From Thuidium tamariscinum (taxonomy: Eukaryota; Streptophyta; Bryopsida; Hypnales; Thuidiaceae): 64,000 nt of DNA. Below the pieces are notes generated by a model. It searched no databases, was not told the origin of the DNA, and saw nothing but the letters and a program-made list of their open reading frames with translations. The stretch is from NCBI GenBank assembly GCA_947034885.2, contig OX344758.2, positions 14,473,067 to 14,537,066 on the forward strand. Direction: 5' to 3'. The position numbers were made by a program, and so were the translations under genes. Shown one piece after another: positions 32,626 to 46,484 of this stretch. Every line of letters starts with the position of its first letter. Within the stretch, counting starts at the first letter, position 1.

Positions 32626-32904
32626 GATAGGTACACCCAAAAGTACCACGTTCCTAAAAGCACCATCTACAATGTGCATACATTTTGAAAATCAATCATG
32701 TTTGCAAAGTGTAGATGACGCTTTCAAAAACTGACTTCAACCATTACTAACTTTTGCATACAATATTCAAATCCAATGTTGTTTGGTGTGTTAGAACATG
32801 CTTTCACTTGCCAACAAGACTGCATGAAAATCTGAACAAGCTAATAATAGTATCTAGGGACAATATGAATACATGATTACATGGCGCTTTTGGGTGTACC
32901 CACC
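32626..32904. mobile_element. Miniature element, GGTAGGTACACCC family, copy c
   Basis: It begins with a diverged AGATAGGTACACCCAAAAG and ends GGCGCTTTTGGGTGTACCCACC, 279 bp. It abuts the ATAA duplication of the preceding element. Confidence 0.85.
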
Positions 32905-33503
32905 TTACAATTTTGATTTTGATTTTTTACAAGTGTGTGTTGGCGAACACACTGCAAGGGTTTCCAGGAAGACAAGCTTCTATTGACACATGATTTCATC
33001 TTTGAAACCTAAATATTATAATATTCACTCATATTTTATTGCAAAATGTCAGCAAACAGAGTGATGGACAGTCCTGTAGTGACTTGGCAGGCTTGAAATA
33101 TTTGAGTGAGTAACCGAAGTACTGAGTACGTCAAACCTTCGTGATAGTTCATTGATCCAACATCCCCCGAAACACACGGCATTGTCCCCGGAACTCTTTC
33201 TTTCAACAAAGCGACGGCCGTGGTGGACACGAAGCTCGTAGCGGGGCTCGTAGCACCCAGCTGAAGTTCGTGACGCAAAACGCTAACTTAGCACCGCTTG
33301 ACAAAACACTTCAAATCACCCACCGTCCGAACGAAAATAGAATCCAGCATTATTATTTCCCCAACAATTTCAACGTGCAGATCTGCTAGCACTACTAGCT
33401 AGCTATAGTGTACGATACGTACAAGTTTCCACGAATGCATACATGGAAGGTCCAATGCACGGTGCGTCTGGTTGACCTTGACGAACATGCAATTAACAAC
33501 CGC

Positions 33504-33511
33504 TATATAAA
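33504..33511 (+). promoter_or_regulatory. TATA box of peroxidase copy 1
   Basis: TATATAAA within CCGCTATATAAACG is conserved in sequence and position in the other two peroxidase copies. It lies about 275 bp before the ATG, leaving a 5' leader of roughly 245 bases. Confidence 0.75.
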
Positions 33512-33783
33512 CGCCAATATCCCAACCATCATCGATCATCACTTCAGTTCAGCAATCACGTACGTACTCGATCTGAAAATCCATATCCAATTCCGCACCC
33601 ACATCGATCTGCAGCATCCAATTCAACTGCGGGTATCGTAGTTTGCACGCCGAATTGGAGTAATAAGTGCACTGGCAAGCTTCCGAATTGAACTGTACGT
33701 GCGACTCAGGAAGACGAAGCGACTGAAGCGAAGGGGACCCAGTTTCGAATTACAGCAGTAATTCACCTCGAGATATCATCAAG

Positions 33784-35516
<1,733 letters not shown>

Positions 35517-35519
35517 CCG

Positions 35520-36660
35520 TTTTCTGTCACTAGCTACAACACATGGTTCTGATCAAGGTGGAAGCATCCTTTTTTTTGAGGAATCTTGAATAATGAATAA
35601 TGAATAATGACTTGAAATATGAAAAAGAATTGTAGTGAATTGTTTTTAAGTCATAGTTAGTTGACATGATACAAATAAAAAATAATTATTTTAAATTTCT
35701 AAGTATTAAAAAGATTCTATTGTGGTTATCACCACTACTTAGTAAGTTAGTAAGATGAATAAGCAACCCATCATAGATGATTTAAAAATTATTTTGGATG
35801 AATTAGCAACAATATTTAGTAGTGTATTCCAACATAAATCCATTATGAATGATTTAAGAACTGTTTTAGATGAATAAGTAATAATTTGTGAATAGGAAAA
35901 TATTCTGATAAAGACTTCCATAAGCACCTTGGTAATGATTAGATGTGGCTCCTATAAGGGTGCTTGGACCCATCATGGCGATGTACATCATTTCAATATA
36001 TACATTCCATGATTGTCTTTTCTATATTATTTTTAATAAACTCTTTTCATATGTAAACATGCCTCAATGCAATGAACAATTTCTTCTTGTTGAAGAACTT
36101 GAGGACCATCTTGGATAGCAATTCAATTTGTCGAAGATATTGTTTTGACTGGGGTGAATCAGCAGATAGCATTACGTCGCACTCCGTATCTGTACAGTAA
36201 AAATTCGTTTGAGAGATTGATTGGTTGTTTGATTGTTTGATTGTTTGATTCTTAATATGGATTGATTGATTGTTTCCTTGGTGGTTGTGATTCAACGCAG
36301 CTCCTCTGGCTCATTCCACGGAATTTGTGAAACCATTCGTTCTCGATGTTAATTATTTTAGCATTACATTGACACAGTTCCATGATTCAACTGGGCCGGG
36401 GAAGCTACCGGAACGTGGCGTGCTTGAGCTTTAGGCATTCGTGAGAGCAAATTTGACGAAGATTTTCGTTCGATTGTGGTGGGTCAATAGATAGCAATAC
36501 ATGATGGCTTTCATTTGAGAGGTTGTTTGAGTTTTGTGAGGGGTAGGGAGCTGGATCGATTGATTGATTCTTTGGAGGTTGTGATTCTGCGAAACTGGTT
36601 TGGCCTACTGAAATTGTGATACCATTCATTTTAGACCTCAATTAACCCTGGAAGAGCCTG
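35520..36660 (+). other. 3' flank of peroxidase copy 1
   Basis: AT-rich 3' flank with two diverged direct repeats (about 36095-36360 and 36430-36640) that share a GACGAAGATTTTCGTT-type start and a CCATTC-TT-T end. The same pair is present downstream of copies 2 and 3. Copy 1 alone has a short GATTGTTT repeat run at 36226-36252. No coding sequence is seen. Confidence 0.6.
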
Positions 36661-36690
36661 AAAGCCCTCTGCGGCCATGTAGTATATTAA

Positions 36691-36948
36691 TGGTCAATTT
36701 CGTTAAAATGGCGGTATTTCAAATGCCATTTTTCAAATTGTGCAATCTGAACTGAAAATTGATATTTAAGATAGGTATAGATTTTCAGACATCTATGACA
36801 TATATAGATTTCCAAAATCTAAAATAGATTTAGATTTTAGATTGCGTGGTTTGAAACATCTTGGACAGGTGTAGATTTCAGACCATGCGGTCTAAACTAT
36901 CAAAAGTGTCAAATTAATGGAATACCGCCATTTTAACGAAATTTGCCA
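36691..36948. mobile_element. Miniature element with GTTAAAATGGCGGTATT ends, copy in segment 1
   Basis: 28-bp inverted ends (TGG..AATTTCGTTAAAATG and complement, two mismatches) enclose 258 bp with repeated AGATTT-type motifs. It occupies the same place in all three peroxidase segments, so it was inserted before they split. Confidence 0.85.
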
Positions 36949-37575
36949 TATTATGAATATGATGGTATTTGATGAGAAAAACATTGACTTTAAATGCTTT
37001 TCAACAAAAAGTAAATTAATGATCATGATAGTATGTAAAGAATAATGGATTAGTATTCATATATTAAATCAATATTGAAGAGTTAAGAGGCTAAATATAG
37101 GTAGTATAGAGAAACCTCAAGGGTCTTTGTAGGGTTAATTTTGATTTAGCATAATTGCACTAAAAGCTATAGAAGCATCCATTCAATTACAAAAAACTTT
37201 GGAAAAAATATGACAGAAATTAAATTTTTGAATCAAAACTCTCTAAAATCCATTTGGCCCCATGAAATGTATGCATTGCATTGCTTAAGCACACTATCCA
37301 ACAAAATTTAATTCCTTTCTTAGCCTTGATTTTCGAGCCTAGGTATATTTATTCGGGTTTTAGTTTCTACGACTAGAGTAAATCAACCACTTACCACACA
37401 ATTCTGAAAACTATACAATAAATCCTTCCAATCATTGAACATTAGCCATACAACTCCACTACTTATTTAATTGAGATGGGAACCAAATTTTGTATCACCA
37501 CCTAATGACCACATTGTGTGGTGAAGGGATGTAAAGAATTCCTAACTAGATTTCACCTTTGAACATTGCGTTTAA

Positions 37576-38297
37576 GGGTGATTGCAAGAAACACCTGTCC
37601 TATTTGTTGCGTTTGGCTGATTTTTTCAGGAGTACTTTAAAATTAGAAAATTAATTTGAAAAAAATTTGAAAAATATAAATAGTGTATATTCCTCTAAGA
37701 TGAAGGTTTTGACTGAAGGAATTGGATAGAAAAATTCTCTAAGTAGGAGAACTTGAAAAGTGCCAAACCTCCAGAAAATACATACCTTCATGTTTTAATT
37801 AGGGAAAAATAGTAAAAATAGATATTTAAAAAAAATAAAAAGTGGCCATTTGTGACAACTTTATAGAGATGGTCATTCACCAAAAGCCCACCAAAATAAT
37901 ATTTTATATGTTTCAAAATACAAGCAGAAGGGAGCTCACTTTGTAGACCTCCACACCTCACAAAATTAACTTTTAAAAAAAATCCTTCCCTAGAAATCTA
38001 GAAGTCTATTAGAAGACCATCTCATCCAAATTTCATGTTAAAATCATTAAAAAAAGGTATAGCTTAGGTATAGAAAACCCCTAAACTGCCAAGTGTGACA
38101 TCCAATCGGGGTCTATTTATGGATAGTAAACTATTTTTGAAAATTATGAAAAGATTATGAAAGGCTTATGATAGTTATGAGCACCTTCCCTCCAAATCTT
38201 GAGTCAATCGGAGCTAAAACACAAAAGTTATGGCCAAAAAACAAATCAGAATGCGACGTGTGACACAAAATAGGACAGGTGTTTCTTGCAATCACCC
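37576..38297. mobile_element. GGGTGATTGC-family element with exact TTAA duplication, private to copy 1
   Basis: It is 722 bp with ends GGGTGATTGCAAGAAACAC and GTGTTTCTTGCAATCACCC, and TTAA at 37572-37575 and 38298-38301. Copies 2 and 3 show the uninterrupted site (CATTGCCTTTAAGTTG near 44974 on the minus strand and at 63824-63839) with a single TTAA. The filled and empty sites define the element precisely. Confidence 0.96.
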
Positions 38298-38723
38298 TTA
38301 AGTTGCAATAAAATTTGTAGGAAAAAATATTTTTGCATTTTGTTTTGTGAAAGTAAATCTTACCATGACATTTGATAATCATGCCAAATTTCAAAAATAT
38401 AAAAGTCTTTACATTTATGTAGAGAAATATTTGAATTTTATTTGTATGATGATTGATAAGTTTACACTATTGATTGTCATAGACTCATAGAGTCTATTCC
38501 TTTAAAAAGATGCAACAAATTTAACCCACCTCCTATTGTGTCTCAGAGACATGGTTTTTGTAGTCAAACTACTTCCTCCAAATTCTTCATTTATGAATCA
38601 TGATGGTTAATGGCCTAGTATTATTAATAGTTTTATGATGTTATTATTTGAATTATAGATTTGGTTTGATTCATTTTTATCATTGAAATTCAATTTTGTT
38701 GCATAGACTTATTGCCTACATTG

Positions 38724-39448
38724 GAGTGATTGCAAGAAAAACTTGTACTATTTTGTATCACTCATTGAATGTTGATCTATTTTTTGGCCATAACTTTTGT
38801 GTTTTGGCCCCAAATGACTCAACATTTTATAGAAAAGGTAACCATGACTATCATACACCTTCTTTAGTTTTTTTCATAATTTTCAAAAATAGTTTGCTAT
38901 CCAAAAATAGACCCAATAGAATGTTACACTTGCCAATTTAGAGGTTTTTAGTATTTTTTAGTACCCCAAAAAACAAATTTTGAGGTGAAATTTGGATGAG
39001 ATGGTATTCTAGAAGATTTATAGCTAATGGACAAAGTAATTTTTAAAATAATTAATTTTGTATGGTGTAGAAGTCTACAAAGTAAATTTCTTTTTGCTTG
39101 TGTTTTGAAATATATTAAATACGATTTTGGTGGGGTTTTTTTTGTACACAACCAACTCCATAGGTTTGTTACAAATGTCTATTTTTTATTTTCTCTATTT
39201 ACTTATTTTTCCTAACTTAAACATCCAAGTACTTATATTCTTGAGATTTGGCACTTTTCTAGTCCTCATAACTAGAGAATTTTTCTATAAATTTCCTTTG
39301 GTGGTTACCTTTGTCTTGAAGGTGTATACATTATTTATATTTTTTAATTTAAAAAAAAATTAGTTTTCTAATTTTAAAATACTTCCAAATGAATCTTAAG
39401 TAATATTGAAAATGCAATAAAATTGATAGGTATTTCATAAAATCACTC
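38724..39448. mobile_element. GGGTGATTGC-family element, diverged
   Basis: Ends GAGTGATTGCAAGAAAAAC and a degraded AAAATCACTC enclose 725 bp, with flanking 4-mers ATTG and ATTT. The interior matches the family (GGCCATAACTTTTGTGTTTT). It is older than the TTAA-flanked copies. Confidence 0.7.
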
Positions 39449-39459
39449 ATTTAAATCAT

Positions 39460-40210
39460 TGGTTCAAAAGAATCCTAAAGCATTCATTGGAAGTCAAAGT
39501 ACTATAGAAGATCTTCACTTTCCACCCCTAATTCTGAAAATGAATAGTTGCATTTTGGTCTTTTATAGAGAGATTCAATGTCATTCATCAACCTAAAAAT
39601 GGCCTTTGTGTTGTTTATAGGTTGAAGCAACCATTTCAGCTTAGTTCACTCATCAATTATAGTAATAAATATTTCAAGGAACATATCAATTAGTTTGGGA
39701 TAGGGGACACATTTAGAAGATGGTTACTTTAAGAGCATATGTGATTACAAGAAACTCTTGTATTATTTGTTTCATTTTTTATTATCAACCTTTTAGTATT
39801 TGTTGTACTACAATTCTATAAGTCACCTTCAATACTATTCAGAGTATTGAACATGAAATCTTAATGGTTGATTAGATTTTAGATCTACTATTTTGACAAC
39901 TTGTAATGTTTATCGTTAGATGGCAAGGATGGATGGCAATATTTAATTTTCTATTGAAAAAAATTGTTCACATTGACAAATTAGAGGCATTATAGGCTCC
40001 TAGGAGAACTAATGAGTCTTTTGTGTACCTTGAAATATTATTTTTAGCCTTAAGCTACAATTTGTACTAGCAAATGAAATTTCTACATTTCTATTTTTAA
40101 AAATTTAGAAAATGCACTTGAAAATTTCATTTTAAAAGTAGCCATTGTTGCCTACAAGTAAGAACAAAGAAAGAAGATCAAAGCTAAAACTGAAAACCAT
40201 TTTTAATTCA
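39460..40210 (+). repeat. Dispersed repeat, copy A
   Basis: This is reverse-complementary over about 750 bp to 57240-58060, including a CTAATGAGTCTTTTGTGTACC-like block and a GATCAAAGCTAAAACT block. No coding frame is present. One end resembles an arm of the fold-back at 8515-9165. Confidence 0.75.
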
Positions 40211-40560
40211 ACATATACTAAAACAAAATATGATAAAATAAAAACATAGTCAAAATTGAGTGGGATTCATTTGGCCATGTTTTTATGTATATGCTCATAG
40301 TGGATAGTCAACTTCTATTGCAATTTTCCATCATAAATTTTTGAATTTATGAACGTGTAATATACCATTGGAAAGGTATTTTCAATACCTTTCCAATGGT
40401 ATATTACATGCTCATAAATTCTAAATATTGTAGTGAAAAATTGCAAAAAATGTTGAATACTTGAATGCATGCCAAATCAGCATACACAAAAACATAGCAA
40501 TAAAAACCACACTCAATTTTGACTACGTTTTTTTTTAACATATTTTGTTTTTTTGTTATA
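40211..40560. mobile_element. Long fold-back (hairpin) element
   Basis: Two arms of about 170 bp are imperfect reverse complements about a centre at 40382. The innermost 24 bp are perfect (40357-40380 with 40384-40407, 3-base loop TTC). Outer matching blocks include ACATAGTCAAAATTGAGTG with its complement at about 40512-40531. The arms could fold as a long hairpin RNA. It follows dispersed repeat copy A directly. Confidence 0.85.
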
Positions 40561-41575
40561 GTGATAAATTTAGCCTAAATATAGCATGCTTTAGCCCGCC
40601 AATATAGAACTCACTTGTAACATGTTTTGGCCTTTGGGGGAATATCAAAAACTTTAAGGCATGTGAATATGGTATCTTGATGGTGCATTGAAATGCACTA
40701 AAGTTAATTTGGTCTCAACCTCTATACCAACCCTATATTGATAAAATGACAATATGACACTAAAATGACTTATAATGTTAAGAATGTCGCATTTGGTGTC
40801 AAAATGGCATCAAAACAATCTAGGCCAAGTTTTTTGATAAATCCCTATCGTGAAAACATATATTTCCACTAAGCTAGCCTACCAAATTTTAAGATGTAAA
40901 AATCTTTAAGAAAAAGGAATCCTAGGAAAGAAAAGTATAGAAAGTTTTTCTAAGTAGGTGAACTAGAAAATGCAAAATCTCATGAAAATAATTGTCATCA
41001 TTGTAATTTCATATTTTTAGTTATAAGAAATAAGGAAAAACAACTTTAAAAAAAAATTGGACATTTCAAAAGAGTTTGATGGTGATGAGATGTCATCAAA
41101 AGAATGATCTAAGAATCATTTTCAATGTTCAAAAATTGCATGCAATGGAAGTGTTCTTTGTACTTATAAAGAGGATATAAAATAATATACTTTCAAAATT
41201 CCTCTAGTAGAAACATACTTCTTTAATATGAAAATAGACCATGAAAGTTTGAGCTTTAGATCATTAAATTTGGGGACTTGTAACAAGTCAACCTAGTGAA
41301 AACCTCTAAATTCAATTTGTGACAAATCAAAAAAATAAATTTTAAATATAAAATGATTTTTTATAATTTCTTAAAAAATAAAGGATCTGATAATTGTAAA
41401 GTCAGACATGTTTAAGAAAAATTCATGTTTGTAGAACTTGTGTTTGAAAAGTTATTACAAATAATGAAAGAGTATACCCCAATTGTGAGGATAAATTGTA
41501 TTACCTTTTCTTGCAATGACCCTAGTTTCCCTTGACTTTTTTATTTCAAAATAATCATCTAATTGCAAGATATAA
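40561..41575. other. AT-rich intergenic region with repeat remnants
   Basis: No gene is seen. 40840-41520 resembles the interior of GGGTGATTGC-family elements and ends in TTTCTTGCAATGACCC near 41513, so it is a truncated or left-degraded copy. Confidence 0.5.
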
Positions 41576-41579
41576 TGTT

Positions 41580-42309
41580 GGATGATTATAAGAAACACTT
41601 GTCCTATTTTTTGTCACATGTTGGATGTTGATTATTTTTTTGGCCATAACTTTTGCACTTTTGACTCTAAATGATTCAAAATTCATTAACAAGGTACCTA
41701 TGACTATTATACACATTGTCTAGTTTTTTGGAATTAAAAAATATTTTACTATTTAATAATAGCCTCCAATATTATATCACATTTTTCATTTTTTTTAACA
41801 AAGTAGTACCCCAAAAAATGAATTTGGAATTGAAATTTAGTTGAGATAGTTTTGCAGTATACTTTTAGCTAGTTTTCAAAGGATTTTCAAAGACAACTAT
41901 TTATATGTTGTATAGAAGACCACAAATTCACAAAGTGAGCTTCTTTCTACATGCATCTTGAAACATGTTAAAAAATGATTTTGGTGGGTTTTTATGGTAA
42001 ATAACCATCAACATAAGGTTCTTGTAAATGGAATTATTTATTTATTTATTTAAATTTTTTCCTATTTTTTATTATTTGAAATCTTGAAGTATCTATTTTC
42101 TTGAGATTTTGCACTTTTCTAGTTCTCCTACCTAGAGATTTCTTTTACAAATTTCCTTTAGTGTTTATCTTCATTTTAAAGGTATATACATAGGCCATAT
42201 TTTTTAATTTAGAAAAAAATCACTTTCCTAATTTTAAAGTGTTCTAAAAGAATTCATGAGTATTGTGGCAAAACACAACAAAAAGTACAAATGTTTCTTG
42301 AAATCATCC
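41580..42309. mobile_element. GGGTGATTGC-family element (GGATGATT ends)
   Basis: Ends GGATGATTATAAGAAACAC and TGTTTCTTGAAATCATCC enclose 730 bp. Flanking 4-mers are TGTT and TATT, the same pair as at 51983-52716. The interior is of the family type. Confidence 0.8.
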
Positions 42310-42432
42310 TATTGTGAATTGGTCAAATTCAAATTTTTAATCTTTTGATGGACGTGCAAAGCAACTCTAAGCCCACTAGTTCCCCCTCCATCAATGATCA
42401 ATGCAATCATCAATCAAAAAAGAAATGAAATG

Positions 42433-44179
42433 GGGTCATTGCAAGAAACACTTACCGGCTTTGTTTCAAAATGGTCTATTTCCATGAGTCCTGTGACTTT
42501 TGGAATAATAATTTTTTAAATAAAATAAAATATGGATAATTTAAAGAGCAATGAAAATATTATGTCTCTTAAAATTAAAACCAAAGAAAATTTATCTCTA
42601 AAAGTTATGCACAAAAAAAATACAATAAAAAATACAATAAAAATAGATATTTTTTTCTTTGATTTTTAAAAATAGTAAAAAAAATTCAAAATAATTAAAT
42701 AATAATAATAATTTTTTTACTTAGAGATGTTCCTCTCCAACAATTTTCATATTTGGAAAAAATAAATTGTATTCTCCACACTTGTGCAAAGGCAGTGTAT
42801 TTTGAGTACATGTGGAAGTTGAACAGTATAATATTTTCAAAAAATATCTTCTGGACTTGTGTAACTTTAGTAGAAGTCCTTACATGCCAGTTTTTAAATC
42901 AAAATTTGCATTTTTGGGTTAGAAGTAGGATCATTGCAAACTAGGGGAAGACACTTTCCGTTTTTTAATAACCTACGTGCGGCGAAAGATAGGGTACATT
43001 TAAATAATCTTGGGTAAAATTTATAAGAAATTTATATATAAAATAGGGGACATTAAAAAGGCAAAGTGTTTTAAAAATAAAATAGGGATGATAATATGGC
43101 TGATTTTTCCGCTTTATGGTAAAATAGGGGCTCTTTCAATGTTGCCAAGTAATGATTACAAGTAATTGATAGTCCCCTAAAAATACCCCACCGCCACATG
43201 TGGGTCACCCAAATACACAAGAAGTGTCCTCCCCAGGATTGCAAGAAACACCGGTCCTATTTCACGTCACAATGAGAACCATTTTTTTGTTGTCTACTGT
43301 AACTTTTGGAGATTAAGTCCAATGAACATGAAATTTTTATTGAATATACCTAACTTAAATTTTATTAGATCCCTTTATTTTTCAAAATTTTAAAAAAAAA
43401 ATTTATATTTAAAAATCATTTTTGTTGAGCATCACAGTTTGTAGTTTACAAAAATCACTATCTTATGAGTGCCCAAATTTAATGATTTATAAACAAAAAT
43501 TTCATGGTCTATACGTATAGGTGTAAAACATATGACTTTTGAATGAAATCTAAAAATATATTATTTTATGTCCTTCACATGAGGGCAAATTTTTTTCTGT
43601 TGCGCACAATTTTTGAATATTGAAGATGGTTCTAAGATTATTCTTTTAGTGAAATCTCATCAAAATCAACTCTTTAAAAATGGAAAACTTATAGTTTTAA
43701 GAAAATTTGATTTTCCTATTTTTTACAAATTAAAATAAAAAAGTACCAATTCTCATGAGATTTTGCACTTTTCTAGTTCTCCTACTTAGAGATTTTTCCT
43801 ATGTTTTTTCTTTCTAGGGTACCTTCTTCTTAAAGGTATATACATAAAACATATTTTTCACTATTTAAAAATTTTATTTTTCTAATTTTAAAGCCCTTCC
43901 AAAGGAAAAAAAGAATATTGTGAAAACACTACGCTTTTTGAACGGTGTTTCTTGCAATGACCCAATAGGACTAAAAACCCTCCAAATGGCCGAGATAAAC
44001 ACCCAATCAAGGGCAATTTAAAAATAGTAAAATAATTTTATAAAAGTTTAAAACTTTTGTTTACACTTTCATTCCAAATTTCAAGTCAAATGAACTAAAG
44101 ATGAAAAAGTTATGAACAAAAAACTACCTAGTAAAGATCAAGGGGACACAAAAAGGACAAGTGTTTCTTGCAATCACCC
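42433..44179. mobile_element. Nested cluster of GGGTGATTGC-family elements with exact AATG duplication
   Basis: The outermost ends, GGGTCATTGCAAGAAACAC at 42433 and GTGTTTCTTGCAATCACCC ending 44179, are flanked by exact AATG direct repeats (42429-42432, 44180-44183). Inside, further ends occur at about 42927, 43225 and 43963. A complete second element (about 43225-43963, ends GATTGCAAGAAACACCG and CGGTGTTTCTTGCAATGACCC) splits the outer one. No coding sequence is seen. Confidence 0.8.
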
Positions 44180-45009
44180 AATGATTGAAGGAATCAATCA
44201 ACATTGTTAGTTCTTAGACTACCTAGTTATTGGCTTTTTGCATCTTGTTGAGTTTGTATTGTTGATTCTTCATATTGACATGCTTGCCTAATCTAATCCC
44301 AATTCGATTTGAATTTTCCAACAATGTATTTTTTGGTTGCTTGGTAGGTAATTCTAGACATTCTTGGTTTCTCAAACACCTTGAAAAGAACCTAAATCCA
44401 AAAGCAAGTGGATCCAAACAAGACATGTAGGGTCTTAAAGTAAAGAATGAGGTTCCAAAAAGTTGTCAATCTTCTGAGAAGTTGCCAATCACTTGTGTGG
44501 GATTCAAGTTTATGATATATTCCTTTTGGGTGTTTCCATATCCACTTTAGAAAAAAATACTAAACCAATAGTGTTGATTTCCTAAATTATTTCCTAACAA
44601 TCACACATCATTTTACCTTGTAGCTACCCTAAAGCTTTGTCAACTTGAAACAAGTGTCGCGTTTAGGTAGTGCTTCTGGTCATAAACCATCATGAATGAA
44701 GAGTTTGGAGGGAGTAGTTTGACTATAAAAGCCATGTGTTAGGGCGGACATGGTAGGGGGTAGATTAAATTTGTTACTTTTTTTGAAAGTAGACTCTATG
44801 ACAATCAATAGAATAAACTCACCAATCATTGTACAAACAAAATTCAAATCTTTCTCTACATAAATATAGAGACTTTCATGTTTTGAAATTTAGGATGATT
44901 ATCAAATGTCATGGTAAGTTTCACCTTCAATGAACAATATACAAAAAGACTTTTTCCTACAAATTTTTTGCAACTTAAAGGCAATGAAGGTGAAATTTAG
45001 TTAGGAAGT

Positions 45010-46207
45010 CCCAGAGAGATCACTCCTTGTAATTTTAAGCATACACCTGAGTTAAGAGGGTATTTAACATAGGGCTATTTACCTTCATTTTAGTAATTAA
45101 AATGACTGTATTTTTACATATAAATTCAATCATTTGATTTTCATAGTTAGGCTATCTTATATAAAAAATTAATGTGTGTAATTTTTTCATATCCATTTAC
45201 AACACACTATAAAAATAGTGTCTTACATATACACTATTTTTTTAATATATGCACTACTTGTATTGTAGTACAATTTCAAATGACAAATAAAAATGTAAAA
45301 TGCAACAATAGTTTTAAATATTCTAAATTCTACGCCATGTATTCTAAACAACCTAATATGGTGAATAATAAACATCATAGAAATATTAAATATAGCTATG
45401 ATACTAAAACTAAGAAAAATACCAATACTAGCAATATAACATGAACAATATGACAAATTGACACTCTGAAAACATTGTAGATTAACCCAAGAATATAACC
45501 TCTAATGTAATATAGAGACTATATATTTTATTTTTACATATGCATTTATAATGGTTTTGAATTTAGAATCAAAAAATAAAAGAGTGTTTATTAAATACTA
45601 GTAAAAAGAAGATAATTCTAAACATTTACAAGTATATGTTCAAGTAGTTGAAGCAAATCTAAACTTTGTAGTGTCAAAGTATAGAAAAGATTCCATGCAA
45701 ATGTTGCACACGCTACACCAATTTCTTAATGGGTACTTTGTGTGAACACAAATCTCCATAGTACGACCTCATTGTAAATTTACAACTCAATTCTTTTGTC
45801 TTGGAACAATAGTTTTTTACATGCTGTTACATAATTGGTATACTTAAGGAAAGATTTGTATGTACAGGCTAGAATTATTTGATGATAACAACAAATCTCC
45901 TGAAAAACATCCTTAGATTTACTAAATTGTGTAAGTTTTATCATTCAATTAAAAAAGTTTGTTTACATCTATACTCATTGTACTATAAACTTTTTATATA
46001 AATCCTATTTGTAAAGGCTAATTTATTAATAAAAATTCCTACTAAATGATGTTTATACATAGCCTAATTTATATATAATAGGATATGTGACATTTCAAGA
46101 ACCCTATAGTAGTTCTATATATATATAAAATTTAACCCCTTTGAATTAAATAGACCCTATCTTTTAACTCACGTAGTTTTCTAAAAATTGCGAGTAATCT
46201 CCCCAAG
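45010..46207. mobile_element. hAT-like nonautonomous element, private to copy 2
   Basis: It is 1198 bp, flanked by exact 8-bp duplications TAGGAAGT (45002-45009, 46208-46215). The ends CCCAGAGAGATCACTC and (inverted) CTTGGGGAGATTACTC match at 11 of 16 bases, all differences being transitions, and the similarity continues inward (GAGTTAA-type block). The uninterrupted site, TTGGAAGT on the minus strand, is at 63800-63807 in copy 3, and copy 1 is also unfilled near 37550. An 8-bp duplication fits the hAT superfamily. The interior is very AT-rich and noncoding. Confidence 0.85.
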
Positions 46208-46484
46208 TAGGAAGTCTTTGCATCCCTTCACCATACATTGTGTGATTGTGCGGTCACTACTTACTAGGCAATGATGTAAAATTCGGTTTCCATCTCAATT
46301 AGATTGATAGTTGAGTTGTGTGGCTAGTGTTTAGTGATGGGAAGGGTTTATTGTGTGGTTTTTGGATTTGTGTAGTAAGTGGCTAGTACACTTTAGTCTT
46401 AGAAACTAAAATTCCAATAAATGTACCTAGATTCAAAGATCAAGGCTAGAGAAGGAATTAAATTTTATTGGATAGTATGATTAA

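Noticed and set aside
33036..33278. Minus-strand frame upstream of peroxidase copy 1
   Set aside because: It overlaps the promoter block conserved in the three peroxidase segments, and the frame is not conserved in the other two.
37576..38297. GGGTGATTGC elements as deleted derivatives of the local piggyBac transposon
   Set aside because: Both use TTAA, but the terminal repeats (GGGTGATTGC against CCCCAAAGTGACAT) and interiors share nothing I can see.
45172..45456. Coding capacity inside the hAT-like element
   Set aside because: The frames on both strands are short and low-complexity (Asn, Ile, Lys-rich) and have no transposase motif.
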